The notes under the pieces: model-generated
The model's database searches: none
Told to the model about the DNA's origin: nothing
Seen by the model: only the letters and a program-made list of their open reading frames with translations
Part shown: one piece after another, positions 15,730 through 22,766 of the stretch
Position numbering within the stretch: position 1 is the stretch's first letter
How the letters are laid out: the number at the start of each line of letters is the position of its first letter
From: DATJQF01 sp035505995
GTDB lineage: Bacteria; Bacteroidota; Bacteroidia; Bacteroidales; FEN-979
Length of the DNA: 22,766 nt
NCBI GenBank assembly: GCA_035505995.1
Contig: DATJQF010000186.1
Location: 1-22,766, forward strand
Reading direction: 5' to 3'
Translations under genes and position numbers: made by a program

Positions 15730-17346
15730 CTACTTGCGGGGAACATGCAGCTTGTCGAAGAGGGCGTCATCCCTGATCACCTCCAGCGCCCGCTGCACTT
15801 CCTTGTCATATTCATTGATCACCTGGTAGGAATCATTGACATCCCAAAGCTTCTGTACGATCAGCGACTTGATCTGGCTTTTGATCAGATCTTCCGAGAG
15901 ACTGTATTCTTTCGGGTCGAATTTGACGCCCTCCCGGTCCGCCACCCGAAGGAATTCCTTCATGAAGTCCTCGCTCAGCACGAACTTCTGGTCGAAAGCA
16001 GTAAAATCGGGATAGTCCTGCAGAAGCTGCGAACGATGGTTGTCCACGTAATCGCTCACCATGAGATTCACCACATTCTTTCTCCGCAGGTCCAGGTAAT
16101 AATCGGTGAACGGGGTGGAATCCCAGGGAATGAAGATATCCGGCATGATCCCGCCGCCGCCGTAAACCACGCGATGCCCGGCCGTAAAGAATTTCAGGGA
16201 ATCGGGGAACTTGATGCTGTCGGCGTTCATCAGCTCGCCGTGTTTGATCCGGCGGCTGAGGTCATCGTTGTATTCATCCAGGTCGTCCGAATAAGGCTTC
16301 TGGATGCACCGGCCCGATGGCGTATGGTACCGCGCCGTGGTCAGCCGCACCTGGGAGCTGTCGGGGAGGAGGAACGGACGCTGCACCAGCCCTTTGCCGA
16401 AGGATCTCCTGCCGACGATGATCCCCCGGTCCCAATCCTGGATGGCGCCGGAGACAATTTCGCTGGCGGAGGCGGAATTTTCATTGATCATCACCACCAG
16501 CTTACCGCTTTCAAAGAGCCCCTTGTTCGTAGAAAAGTATTCTTCCCTCGGGGAATGCGCGCCCTCCGTGTACACGATCAGCTTTCCGTTCGGGAGGAAC
16601 TGATCCGAGAGTTCGATGGCCGTATTCATGTATCCCCCCGAATTGTTGCGCAGGTCCAGGATCAGGCTCTTCATCCCGTCCGTCTTCAGTTTCGTCAGTG
16701 CCTCGTTGATCTCCTGGGTGGAGGTGGCCGAGAACCGGTTCAGGTTGATGTACCCGATGCCGGGCGCAATGATATACGCGGCATCCACGCTGGTGATGGG
16801 GATCTTGTCCCTCGTCACCGTGTAATCGATCAGGTCCTTTTTCCCTTTCCGGTAGATAGAAATAGTGACCTTCGTTCCTTTCTTTCCCCTCAGGCGGTCA
16901 AACACGAACTGGTTCGTGATCTTTTTGCCTGCGACATCCTCCCCGTTGATCTTGATGATCTTGTCGCCCGACATGATCCCGAGCTTCTCGGAAGGACCCC
17001 CGGGGATCGGATGCACGATCGTGATGGTGTCTTTCAGGATCTCGAACTGCACCCCGATGCCTTCAAAATTTCCCACCAGCGCCTCATTGGCCCGCTCCAC
17101 GTCCTTTTTGGATATGTAGGCGGAATGAGGGTCCAGCTCCTTCAGCGTCTCGATAATGGCTTTCTCCACCAGCATCCCTTCATTGATCGTGTCCACGTAG
17201 GCATACTTAATGTCCTGCATCAGCGTGGTATATTTCTTTACCCCGGAGTTCTGATCATTCTGGGAGAATAATAAAACAGGGAATAATATCCCGATCATCA
17301 AAGCGGGGCCCATCTTGCGGAGGGTCCCGGAAATATAGCGTTTCAT
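15730..17346 (-). CDS. Carboxy-terminal processing protease (S41 family) with PDZ domain
   Basis: From ATG 17346 the product has 538 residues. An N-terminal hydrophobic segment (about 13-27) is a signal peptide or anchor, placing the enzyme in the periplasm. A PDZ domain (about 93-175) includes FEGIGVQFEI and the GGPSEKLGIMSGDKIIKING stretch. The protease core has DLRNNSGGYM (231-240), SASASEIVSG (291-300) and FGKGLVQ (316-322), giving the Ser293-Lys318 dyad separated by 25 residues as in known Prc/CtpA enzymes. These proteases trim or degrade envelope proteins from the C-terminus. The frame extends to a TTG at 17376, but that codon lies next to the -7 box, about where transcription would begin, so the ATG is chosen. 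Confidence 0.95.
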   Translation of the reverse strand: MKRYISGTLRKMGPALMIGILFPVLLFSQNDQNSGVKKYTTLMQDIKYAYVDTINEGMLVEKAIIETLKELDPHSAYISKKDVERANEALVGNFEGIGVQFEILKDTITIVHPIPGGPSEKLGIMSGDKIIKINGEDVAGKKITNQFVFDRLRGKKGTKVTISIYRKGKKDLIDYTVTRDKIPITSVDAAYIIAPGIGYINLNRFSATSTQEINEALTKLKTDGMKSLILDLRNNSGGYMNTAIELSDQFLPNGKLIVYTEGAHSPREEYFSTNKGLFESGKLVVMINENSASASEIVSGAIQDWDRGIIVGRRSFGKGLVQRPFLLPDSSQVRLTTARYHTPSGRCIQKPYSDDLDEYNDDLSRRIKHGELMNADSIKFPDSLKFFTAGHRVVYGGGGIMPDIFIPWDSTPFTDYYLDLRRKNVVNLMVSDYVDNHRSQLLQDYPDFTAFDQKFVLSEDFMKEFLRVADREGVKFDPKEYSLSEDLIKSQIKSLIVQKLWDVNDSYQVINEYDKEVQRALEVIRDDALFDKLHVPRK

Positions 17347-17381
17347 CCCGTTTGGCTTGTTAATAGCAGGTTTCAAGAGGT

Positions 17382-17389
17382 CAAAAGTA
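17382..17389 (-). promoter_or_regulatory. Candidate -7 box for the processing protease gene
   Basis: On the minus strand the sequence reads TACTTTTG, matching TAnnTTTG. Transcription would start near 17375, leaving about 28 leader bases before ATG 17346. No good -33 box is seen. Confidence 0.5.
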
Positions 17390-17479
17390 TAACAATTTAA
17401 AGAACCGGTTTCCGGCCGTTTCTTTTTTAACTAATTTTAACTTAGCAAACAACGCCGGTGCGCTGCAATAATTGTCCGG

Positions 17480-18133
17480 ATGAAAGAAGATACGCAAAGG
17501 ATCTTACGGAGCATCATTTACCCCGCCATTTTCGTCATCCTGATCTGGCTGGTCTATTTCACCGAGGAGATCTTTCATGTCGACCTCTCTGAATACGGAC
17601 TCCAGCCGCTGAAATGGAAAGGATTGATCGGGATCTTCACCACTCCCCTGCTCCATGCCAACTTTTCGCACCTGGTGGCCAATTCCATCCCCTTGCTGAT
17701 CCTGGGCAGCCTGCTGTTCTATTTCTACCGTGAGATCGCCTGGCGGGTGGTGCTGCTGATCTGGCTGCTGACCGGGCTCTGGACCTGGTTCCTGGCGCGG
17801 GGAGAAGGGGTGCATATCGGGGCCAGCGGACTGGTGTACGGCTTTGCCTCCTTCCTGTTCTTCAGCGGCATCCTGCGCCGCGATAACCGCCTGATGGCCA
17901 TTACCCTCCTCATTGCTTTCCTGTACGGAGGGATGGTCTGGGGGATCTTCCCCCGCTTTTTCCCCAATATCCCCATATCCTGGGAATCGCATCTGATGGG
18001 GATGGTCTCCGGGCTCGTCCTCGCGTTCTATTACCGGCGGGACGGACCGCAGCCGGCGAAGTATGACTGGGAAGATGAACCGGATGACGGGGAGGACGGG
18101 GAGGATAACGAGCCCTGGAACCAGGATTATTAA
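17480..18133 (+). CDS. Rhomboid-family intramembrane serine protease
   Basis: This 217-residue protein has about six membrane helices. Rhomboids cleave membrane proteins within the bilayer using a Ser-His dyad: Ser116 lies in the GASG motif (HIGASGLVYG, 112-121) and His171 in ESHLMGMVSGL. The conserved HxxxN element is His64-Asn68 in HANFSHLVAN. The tail after residue 188 is very acidic, rich in Asp, Glu and Trp, and hydrophilic; it probably lies in the cytoplasm. The substrate is unknown. The gene is divergent from the processing protease, and its stop codon overlaps that of the convergent helix-hairpin-helix gene in a TTAA. Confidence 0.94.
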   Translation: MKEDTQRILRSIIYPAIFVILIWLVYFTEEIFHVDLSEYGLQPLKWKGLIGIFTTPLLHANFSHLVANSIPLLILGSLLFYFYREIAWRVVLLIWLLTGLWTWFLARGEGVHIGASGLVYGFASFLFFSGILRRDNRLMAITLLIAFLYGGMVWGIFPRFFPNIPISWESHLMGMVSGLVLAFYYRRDGPQPAKYDWEDEPDDGEDGEDNEPWNQDY

Positions 18134-18843
18134 GGCGGCTGCACCCTGATATACGGCAGGAGCTTCCGGTAAACCGAATCGTTGATCCCGGAGATGCTTA
18201 GGATCTCGGAAACCTCGCGGAAGGTCTTGTGCTCCTTCCGGTACAGCATGATGGCTTTCGCCATCCCGTAGGAAAAATAAGGATGCGACATCAGTTCCTT
18301 GAAAGTCGCCCTGTTCAGGTCCATCGGGTGGACGGAATCGGGGTTGACCGTGAGGCAGGAGGCAATTTTCCGGTAGAGGGCAGGATCCATGCCCGGGATC
18401 TCCAGGAGCTGCGATTTATCGGTAAAGCCTCCCAGCCGCTTCCGGTAACCCACGATCCGCCGGGCATAGGACGGACCGATCCCGTGCAGCCGCTGCAGGT
18501 CGAAGGTATCGGCAGCATTCAATTCGATCCATACGACCTCCTTTTTATAACCCGGGAAGGAGTGTGCGGTGTCAGGAACCCCCCGGGAGAACATCCCGGT
18601 AAATCTCCGGTATTCCGTTTTTTTTGCCGCGGCCTCCAGCGAATCCTGCCTTCTCAGTTCATCTTCAAACCCGGTTATTTCCTTCTGATAAGCCGAATAA
18701 TCAAAGGAGGCCGATGAATGGATCTTCCCGGTCAGGTAAATAGCCAGGATCACAGCCGAAAGCAGGATCAGCAGGAACAGGAGGCCCCGCTGCTCCTGGC
18801 GGTTGAACGCCAGGTATTCCCTGAGGATCTGGTTCAGTCTCAT
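18130..18843 (-). CDS. Membrane-anchored helix-hairpin-helix (ComEA-like) protein
   Basis: The product has 237 residues. A cytoplasmic start (FNRQEQRG) leads into one membrane helix (21-39) and a charged linker with helix-forming sequence (45-80). The C-terminal half carries tandem helix-hairpin-helix units: the first around 108-165 with LHGIGPSYARRIVGYRKR and LLEIPGMDPALY, the second around 173-232 with LNRATFKELMSHPYFSYGMAKAI and SISGINDSVY. These fold as non-specific DNA-binding or protein-binding modules; ComEA binds incoming DNA in competence, but the function of the Bacteroidota membrane-bound relatives is not established. It follows the DUF2851 gene by 10 bases and is likely in the same transcript. 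Confidence 0.88.
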   Translation of the reverse strand: MRLNQILREYLAFNRQEQRGLLFLLILLSAVILAIYLTGKIHSSASFDYSAYQKEITGFEDELRRQDSLEAAAKKTEYRRFTGMFSRGVPDTAHSFPGYKKEVVWIELNAADTFDLQRLHGIGPSYARRIVGYRKRLGGFTDKSQLLEIPGMDPALYRKIASCLTVNPDSVHPMDLNRATFKELMSHPYFSYGMAKAIMLYRKEHKTFREVSEILSISGINDSVYRKLLPYIRVQPP

Positions 18844-18853
18844 GGAGGTCTCT

Positions 18854-20119
18854 TCAGGATAACAGCGCTTTCCCGATCCGGCATTCGAGGCATTTCTTCC
18901 GGTCGCAGTACCGGGATTTCATCTGGATGAGCGCCTGGGTCTGTGAAGCCTGGGATACCGGCAGCCCGAGCTCCCGGAACAGGGCGATCACCGAGTTATT
19001 CTCCCCGGGCAGCTCACCGAGCAACTGCAAGCCTTTCTCCTTATAGGGTTCGATCCCCTTCTCTTCCCCGTAATAAAACAGGAAAGGCGCCACCAGGTTC
19101 AGGATCAGCAGGTGCACCGAGGAAAGTCCCAGCAATTTGTGCCGGTGAGGGGAATCGCGGTCGAAAATATAATGATCGTTCCAGTATTCCGAAGCCTGGA
19201 CCATCAGCATCTCAGCCAGGGTCGCGGCATTATCCGCCTGCAGGAAAGTGTCCAGCAGCTTGCCCGGCCGGTGCAGCAGGCCGGCAAACTGGGCGAGCCG
19301 GAGCGTCGGGAAATTGGAGGGGCGCAACCGGAGGAACTTCCAGAGGGTCGGATTGACCGGCGTCAGTGAATATTTTTGGCGGAGGAAATGATATTCCTGG
19401 CTAAGCAGCCGGGGATATTCCCCGGTAAACGCCTGGTCGAGCAGCCCGGCCTGGCCGAACACCAGGGCCTCCAGCTGGAAAAGGTTCCCCTGGTGGCGCA
19501 GCAATAGCCTGTATGGGAGGGATCGCGCCAGCTGCTCAAAGGCGAGGGAGTTGATCCGGAATCCGAACGCATAGGCCAGCTGCCGGTAAAATGTTTCATC
19601 CCAGTCGAAACGCGAAGACTCCAGCGACCGCCTGAACCGGAGACATTTTCCCTCCAGCCTTTCCGACACCAGCGCATCCGCCCAGTGCCCGAACACGAAC
19701 GGATCCAGTCCCCGGATGAGGTTCTCGCAGGGGATCCGCTGATGATTGTTCAGGAAATACTCGTAGCGCTCATAGATGGAGAGCGGGAACCGGTCGCGGA
19801 TCTCCACCTGGGGGATCTTCAGGAGCTCCCGCTCCTTCCCTTTCAGGTCGTTGTTCATCACCACGTGCAGCACGACATTCTCATAAGCCGGATCCTCCTG
19901 GTGGCCGTGACGGTACCAGTCGGACGCCTGGACATGGATCTCCACGTTCCCGGCCCAGGTGGTGGATCCGATCCTGACCCGTGCATTGATGAAATCGGGA
20001 CCTGCATCCCGGTTATGCTCACCGGGCTGGATCACCGTTACCGGTTCCCCGGCCACAGTCTCCAGCTTCGGATCCAGCAGCCTGAACCTCCACAGGTAAT
20101 GTAAAAACTCCTCGATCAT
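18854..20119 (-). CDS. DUF2851 family protein
   Basis: From ATG 20119 the product has 421 residues, the usual size of DUF2851 proteins, and opens with the family-like MIEEFLHYLWRFRLL. The frame extends further upstream, but that part would overlap the divergent promoter and encodes low-complexity basic sequence, so it is rejected; an ATG at 20143 is a second option. The N-terminal region has GEHNRDAGPDFINA (33-46), AGNVEIHVQASDWYRHGHQEDPAY (56-79) and VVLHVV. The spaced Asp42, Glu60 and several His resemble a PD-(D/E)xK nuclease core, which is an inference only. The C-terminus has a Cys cluster (Cys405, Cys410, Cys413). The function is unknown. It is followed after 10 bases by the helix-hairpin-helix gene. 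Confidence 0.88.
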   Translation of the reverse strand: MIEEFLHYLWRFRLLDPKLETVAGEPVTVIQPGEHNRDAGPDFINARVRIGSTTWAGNVEIHVQASDWYRHGHQEDPAYENVVLHVVMNNDLKGKERELLKIPQVEIRDRFPLSIYERYEYFLNNHQRIPCENLIRGLDPFVFGHWADALVSERLEGKCLRFRRSLESSRFDWDETFYRQLAYAFGFRINSLAFEQLARSLPYRLLLRHQGNLFQLEALVFGQAGLLDQAFTGEYPRLLSQEYHFLRQKYSLTPVNPTLWKFLRLRPSNFPTLRLAQFAGLLHRPGKLLDTFLQADNAATLAEMLMVQASEYWNDHYIFDRDSPHRHKLLGLSSVHLLILNLVAPFLFYYGEEKGIEPYKEKGLQLLGELPGENNSVIALFRELGLPVSQASQTQALIQMKSRYCDRKKCLECRIGKALLS

Positions 20120-20192
20120 GGTCACGGTGTTAATTCGTGACATTAATCGGCCGGGAACCCGGAAGGTGAAACTTTCTTTTGATTTTTTTTTA

Positions 20193-20200
20193 TATCTTTG
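20193..20200 (+). promoter_or_regulatory. Candidate -7 box for the coiled-coil/zapA transcript
   Basis: TATCTTTG matches TAnnTTTG and ends 21 bases before the ATG at 20222, predicting a leader of about 15 bases. A T-rich tract lies just upstream. A TTTG at 20178-20181 is too close to be the standard -33 box. Confidence 0.6.
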
Positions 20201-20221
20201 CAATACTAATGATCTTTTTCT

Positions 20222-20509
20222 ATGGCGGATACCGGATCGCTGGTTTCTGGGATTCAAAATAAGATCCGGATCCTGGTAGCCCGGCACAGCGAACTGCAGA
20301 AAGATCACCGGAGATTGCAAGCGGAACTGCAGGAGCTGAAATCCGTCCTCGAAGAGCAGAAAAAGACCATCACCAAAACAGAAGAGAAAATCAGAAATCT
20401 TACATTAACCAAAACTATAGAAAACAAAGAAGGAGCAGCGGAAGCGAAAGAGAGAATCAATGAACTGGTGCGGGAAATCGATAAATGCATCGGGCTGCTG
20501 AATACCTGA
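20222..20509 (+). CDS. Small coiled-coil protein next to zapA (possible ZapB counterpart)
   Basis: This 95-residue protein has no recognised enzyme motif. Residues about 8-92 are nearly all helical coiled coil, rich in Glu, Lys, Gln and Leu, with leucines at heptad spacing (SELQKDHRRLQAELQELKSV region). It is the first gene after a clear -7 box and is followed after 20 bases by zapA, so both are probably made together. In gammaproteobacteria the small coiled-coil protein ZapB binds ZapA at the division ring. Similar size, helical make-up and gene adjacency suggest an analogous role, but no homology is claimed. Confidence 0.85.
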   Translation: MADTGSLVSGIQNKIRILVARHSELQKDHRRLQAELQELKSVLEEQKKTITKTEEKIRNLTLTKTIENKEGAAEAKERINELVREIDKCIGLLNT

Positions 20510-20529
20510 TTATTACACGAACAAAGCCA

Positions 20530-20829
20530 ATGAGTGAGCTTTCCATATCCATCACCCTTGCCGACCGGCCCTATAAGCTGGTGATCGACAACGAACAGGA
20601 AGAGCTGTTCCGCAGGTCGGCCAAGCTGATCGATAAGAAAATAAAGGAATATTCCAGTAATTACGCGTACAAGGACAAGCAAGACCTGCTGGCCATGGTG
20701 GCCCTTGAATTCGTGGTCGGTTCCCTTCAGAATGAACAGAAGACCACCCATTCGGAGCAGGAACTGGATGATAAGCTGATCGGGATCAATAAGGCTTTGG
20801 ACGAGGTACTCAACAGTCCGGCATCCTGA
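20530..20829 (+). CDS. zapA: Cell division protein ZapA
   Basis: From ATG 20530 the product has 99 residues, typical of ZapA, which cross-links FtsZ filaments at the division site. The N-terminal strand region SELSISITLADRPYKLVI is the characteristic ZapA opening, followed by a helix (ELFRRSAKLIDKKIKEY) and a long C-terminal helix with LLAMVALEFVVGSL leading to coiled coil. The frame could begin upstream at 20485, but that would overlap the previous gene and adds a non-family leader, so it is rejected. The structured RNA and RNase Y gene follow, and the zapA-to-6S-RNA order recalls the zapA-ssrS order of gammaproteobacteria. Confidence 0.92.
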   Translation: MSELSISITLADRPYKLVIDNEQEELFRRSAKLIDKKIKEYSSNYAYKDKQDLLAMVALEFVVGSLQNEQKTTHSEQELDDKLIGINKALDEVLNSPAS

Positions 20830-20857
20830 CGTTCTTTGAAAAAACCATTACGGTATA

Positions 20858-21055
20858 CCCGCATTAATTCTTAAAGTTTGTAAACCTAACATTACAAACA
20901 TTAGGGCAAAGCTCAGAAGCCTGTAAAGCAGGCCCCACTCCGGTTTCGGCCGGAGTGCCGCCTCGGCGGCACCGGGGAAGCTTGAAAGGCTTGGCGGCCC
21001 TATCCATTTCATATGAGGTTTATCAATACCTCCGGATTAGTGCGGGTTTTTTTTT
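20858..21055 (+). ncRNA. ssrS: Structured RNA between zapA and rny, probable 6S RNA
   Basis: A segment of about 190 nt is closed by a 13-bp helix pairing 20858-20870 (CCCGCATTAATTC) with 21034-21046 (GGATTAGTGCGGG), with only two G-U pairs, directly followed by nine T (21047-21055). Nested inside are TAGGGC 20902-20907 with GCCCTA 20997-21002, AAGCCT 20917-20922 with AGGCTT 20987-20992, and two strong hairpins, 20936-20957 and 20957-20970. GTTTGTAA 20876-20883 can pair with TTACAAAC 20892-20899. Total length, a closed 5'/3' end with a U tail, rod-like nesting and the place after zapA all fit 6S RNA, which binds housekeeping RNA polymerase. The pairing is seen directly; the 6S identity is inferred from context and could be another structured RNA. 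The 5' end is approximate. Confidence 0.62.
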
Positions 21056-21099
21056 GCTCCCTCCTCCTGCTGACTCAATATTAACCTAAAACTCAGACG

Positions 21100-22641
21100 A
21101 TGGACATTTACCTATATCTGATAATCTCCGTTTCCGGCATCGTGCTCGGCGGACTTATCACGTGGACGGTCCTTCGCCGATCCATGGAACGCAAACGGGA
21201 CATGCTGCTGAAGGAATCCATGGAAAAAGCCGAAGTGATCAAGAAGGACAAGATCCTGCAAGCCAAGGAAAAGTTCCTGCAGCTGAAGGCGGAGCATGAA
21301 AAATACATTCATGAGAAAAACGAGGAGCTCTCCAAGAACGAGAACCGGCTGAAGCAGAAGGAATCGACCGTCAACCAGAAATTCGAAGAGTTCCAGAAAA
21401 AGCAGAAAGAGCTGGGCACCATCAAGCAGAATCTGCAGAACCAGCTGGAGATGCTCAATAAGAAGCAATCCGACCTCGACCGGGCCCATAAGGTGCAGAT
21501 CGAGAAACTGGAAGCGATCGCCAACCTTTCGGCCGTGGAAGCGAAATCCCAGCTGATCGAGAACCTGAAGGAAGAAGCCCGCGGGGAAGCACAGGTCCAG
21601 ATCAAGGACATCCTCGATGAAGCCAGGATCTCCGCCAATACCGAAGCCAAAAAGATCGTGATTGAAGCCATCCAGCGGAACGCCACGGATTATGCCATTG
21701 AGAACACCGTTTCCGTATTCAATATCGAGAGCGATGAGATCAAAGGCCGCATCATCGGCCGCGAAGGCCGCAATATCCGGACCCTGGAATCCCTCACCGG
21801 CATCGACATCATTATCGACGACTCCCCCGACGCCATTATCCTTTCCGGGTTTGACCCGGTAAGAAGGGAGATCGCCCGCCTTTCCCTGCACAAGCTGGTC
21901 ACCGACGGGCGCATCCATCCGGCCAGGATCGAGGAAGTCGTGGCCAAGACCCGGAAGCAGGTGGAGCAGGAGGTCATTGAAACCGGTAAAAGGATCTCGA
22001 TCGACCTCGGCATCCATAACCTCCATCACGAGCTGATACGGATGATCGGGAAGATGAAGTATCGCTCTTCCTACGGACAGAACCTGCTGCAGCATTCGAT
22101 CGAGGTCGCGAAATTATCCGCCACCATGGCGGCCGAACTCGGGCTGAACCCCAAGAAAGCCAAGCGGGCGGGACTCCTTCACGATATCGGCAAGGTGCCC
22201 GATACGGAACCCGAGCTGCCGCATGCGATCCTGGGCATGAAAACGGCGGAAAAGTTCAAGGAAAAGCCGGAGATCTGCAATGCGATCGGTGCGCACCACG
22301 ACGAGATCGAGATGGATAACCTGATCTCCCCGGTGGTCCAGGTGTGCGACGCCATCTCGGGCGCGCGTCCGGGAGCCAGGCGGGAAGTCGTGGAAGCCTA
22401 TATCGAGCGGCTGAAGCACCTTGAAGAGCTGGCGCTGAGCTATCCGGGTGTCGTGAAGACCTATGCCATCCAGGCGGGACGGGAGCTCCGCGTGATCGTG
22501 GGGGCCGACAAGGTTTCCGACGCCGAAGCCAACCAGCTTTCGTTCGACCTGTCCAAGAAGATCCAGAGCGAAATGACCTATCCGGGCCAGATCAAGATCA
22601 CCGTGATCCGGGAAACAAGAGCGATCACGTACGCGAAGTAG
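21100..22641 (+). CDS. rny: Ribonuclease Y
   Basis: This 513-residue protein is membrane-anchored RNase Y, an endonuclease that starts mRNA decay. One N-terminal membrane helix (about 5-25) is followed by a long charged coiled coil (about 30-200). A KH RNA-binding domain has GRIIGREGRNIRTLE (216-230) and the DDSPDAIILSGFDPVRREIAR stretch after it. An HD metal-binding domain (about 325-420) has QHSIEVAKLSA and the His361-Asp362 pair in GLLHDIGKV, then HH in IGAHHDE. Length is normal for the family. The ATG at 21100 fits the family start. No own -7 box is obvious, so it may be transcribed by read-through past the structured RNA or from an unrecognised promoter. Confidence 0.97.
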   Translation: MDIYLYLIISVSGIVLGGLITWTVLRRSMERKRDMLLKESMEKAEVIKKDKILQAKEKFLQLKAEHEKYIHEKNEELSKNENRLKQKESTVNQKFEEFQKKQKELGTIKQNLQNQLEMLNKKQSDLDRAHKVQIEKLEAIANLSAVEAKSQLIENLKEEARGEAQVQIKDILDEARISANTEAKKIVIEAIQRNATDYAIENTVSVFNIESDEIKGRIIGREGRNIRTLESLTGIDIIIDDSPDAIILSGFDPVRREIARLSLHKLVTDGRIHPARIEEVVAKTRKQVEQEVIETGKRISIDLGIHNLHHELIRMIGKMKYRSSYGQNLLQHSIEVAKLSATMAAELGLNPKKAKRAGLLHDIGKVPDTEPELPHAILGMKTAEKFKEKPEICNAIGAHHDEIEMDNLISPVVQVCDAISGARPGARREVVEAYIERLKHLEELALSYPGVVKTYAIQAGRELRVIVGADKVSDAEANQLSFDLSKKIQSEMTYPGQIKITVIRETRAITYAK

Positions 22642-22732
22642 AGGTCGGCAGGTGAACGAATAACCCGGTTGATTTGGGGACCCGGTGACCCGGCGGCTAA
22701 TCTTGCAGAACATCAAATTTTCCGGCGGATTA

Positions 22733-22764
22733 CTTGAGCAAATCAAAAAAAGGTTGTACTTTTG
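22733..22764 (+). promoter_or_regulatory. Strong Bacteroidota-type promoter for a gene beyond the right edge
   Basis: CTTG at 22733-22736 (one mismatch to the -33 TTTG) is followed after 20 bases by TACTTTTG at 22757-22764, a full match to TAnnTTTG. The 91 bases between the rny stop and this -33 element hold no gene. The transcript would begin just outside the window. Confidence 0.65.
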
Positions 22765-22766
22765 CG

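Noticed and set aside
15745..17271. A 508-codon open frame on the plus strand opposite the processing protease gene
   Set aside because: It lies opposite a gene with a clear Ser-Lys dyad and PDZ domain. The His/Asp/Val-rich translation is typical of an antisense frame in GC-rich coding DNA.
17374..17376. TTG as start of the processing protease
   Set aside because: It coincides with the predicted transcription start after TACTTTTG, and the ATG at 17346 gives a better signal peptide start.
20120..20320. N-terminal extension of the DUF2851 frame
   Set aside because: It would overlap the divergent -7 box and the start of the coiled-coil gene, and does not look like the family N-terminus. The internal ATG at 20119 gives the normal length.
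21112..22095. A 327-codon open frame on the minus strand opposite rny
   Set aside because: It is an antisense shadow of a well-recognised gene, with a low-complexity Leu/Phe-rich translation derived from the coiled-coil codons.
22662..22697. Three nearby copies of ACCCGG after rny
   Set aside because: They are too short and irregular to be a repeat array and do not form a convincing terminator hairpin with a T-run.

Overview
The window looks like a chromosomal segment of a moderately GC-rich member of the Bacteroidota. The evidence is the gene families (DUF2851, a ComEA-like helix-hairpin-helix membrane protein, a coiled-coil/ZapA/structured RNA/RNase Y block, a lone sucC), the near absence of Shine-Dalgarno sequences, and several -7 boxes matching the Bacteroidota pattern TAnnTTTG. 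No tRNA, rRNA, insertion sequence or CRISPR array was seen.

Positions 1-13063, all on the minus strand, form one tightly packed polysaccharide-type operon. Reading from 13063 downwards it encodes a membrane hybrid histidine kinase, a soluble receiver-kinase-receiver hybrid, a stand-alone receiver, a phosphoglycosyl transferase fused to a degenerate receiver domain, a half-length TolC-like outer-membrane protein, a Wzz/Wzc-type chain-length protein with an eroded kinase domain, a Wzx-type flippase, a Wzy/O-antigen-ligase-type polymerase, and the first 624 residues of a non-ribosomal peptide synthetase that runs off the left edge. The inferred pathway: the transferase loads the first sugar phosphate onto undecaprenyl phosphate, the flippase moves the lipid-linked unit outwards, the polymerase joins units, and the Wzc-like and TolC-like proteins handle length control and export. 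The two-component proteins at the operon head probably control it, perhaps also at protein level through the pseudo-receiver on the transferase. The NRPS suggests that the product carries peptide or amino-acid groups, or that a second product is made from the same transcript.

Positions 13064-13490 are a 427-base AT-rich divergent intergenic region. To its right lie ordinary genes: sucC (+); a carboxy-terminal processing protease and a dihydroorotate-dehydrogenase-like protein lacking the active-site Cys (both -); a rhomboid protease (+); and a DUF2851 gene followed by a helix-hairpin-helix protein (both -), the latter sharing a TTAA stop overlap with the rhomboid gene.

The right end (20193-22641, +) is a compact block: a small coiled-coil protein that may be a ZapB counterpart, ZapA, a structured RNA of about 190 nt that is probably 6S RNA, and RNase Y. 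The window ends in a strong promoter motif for a gene beyond the edge.
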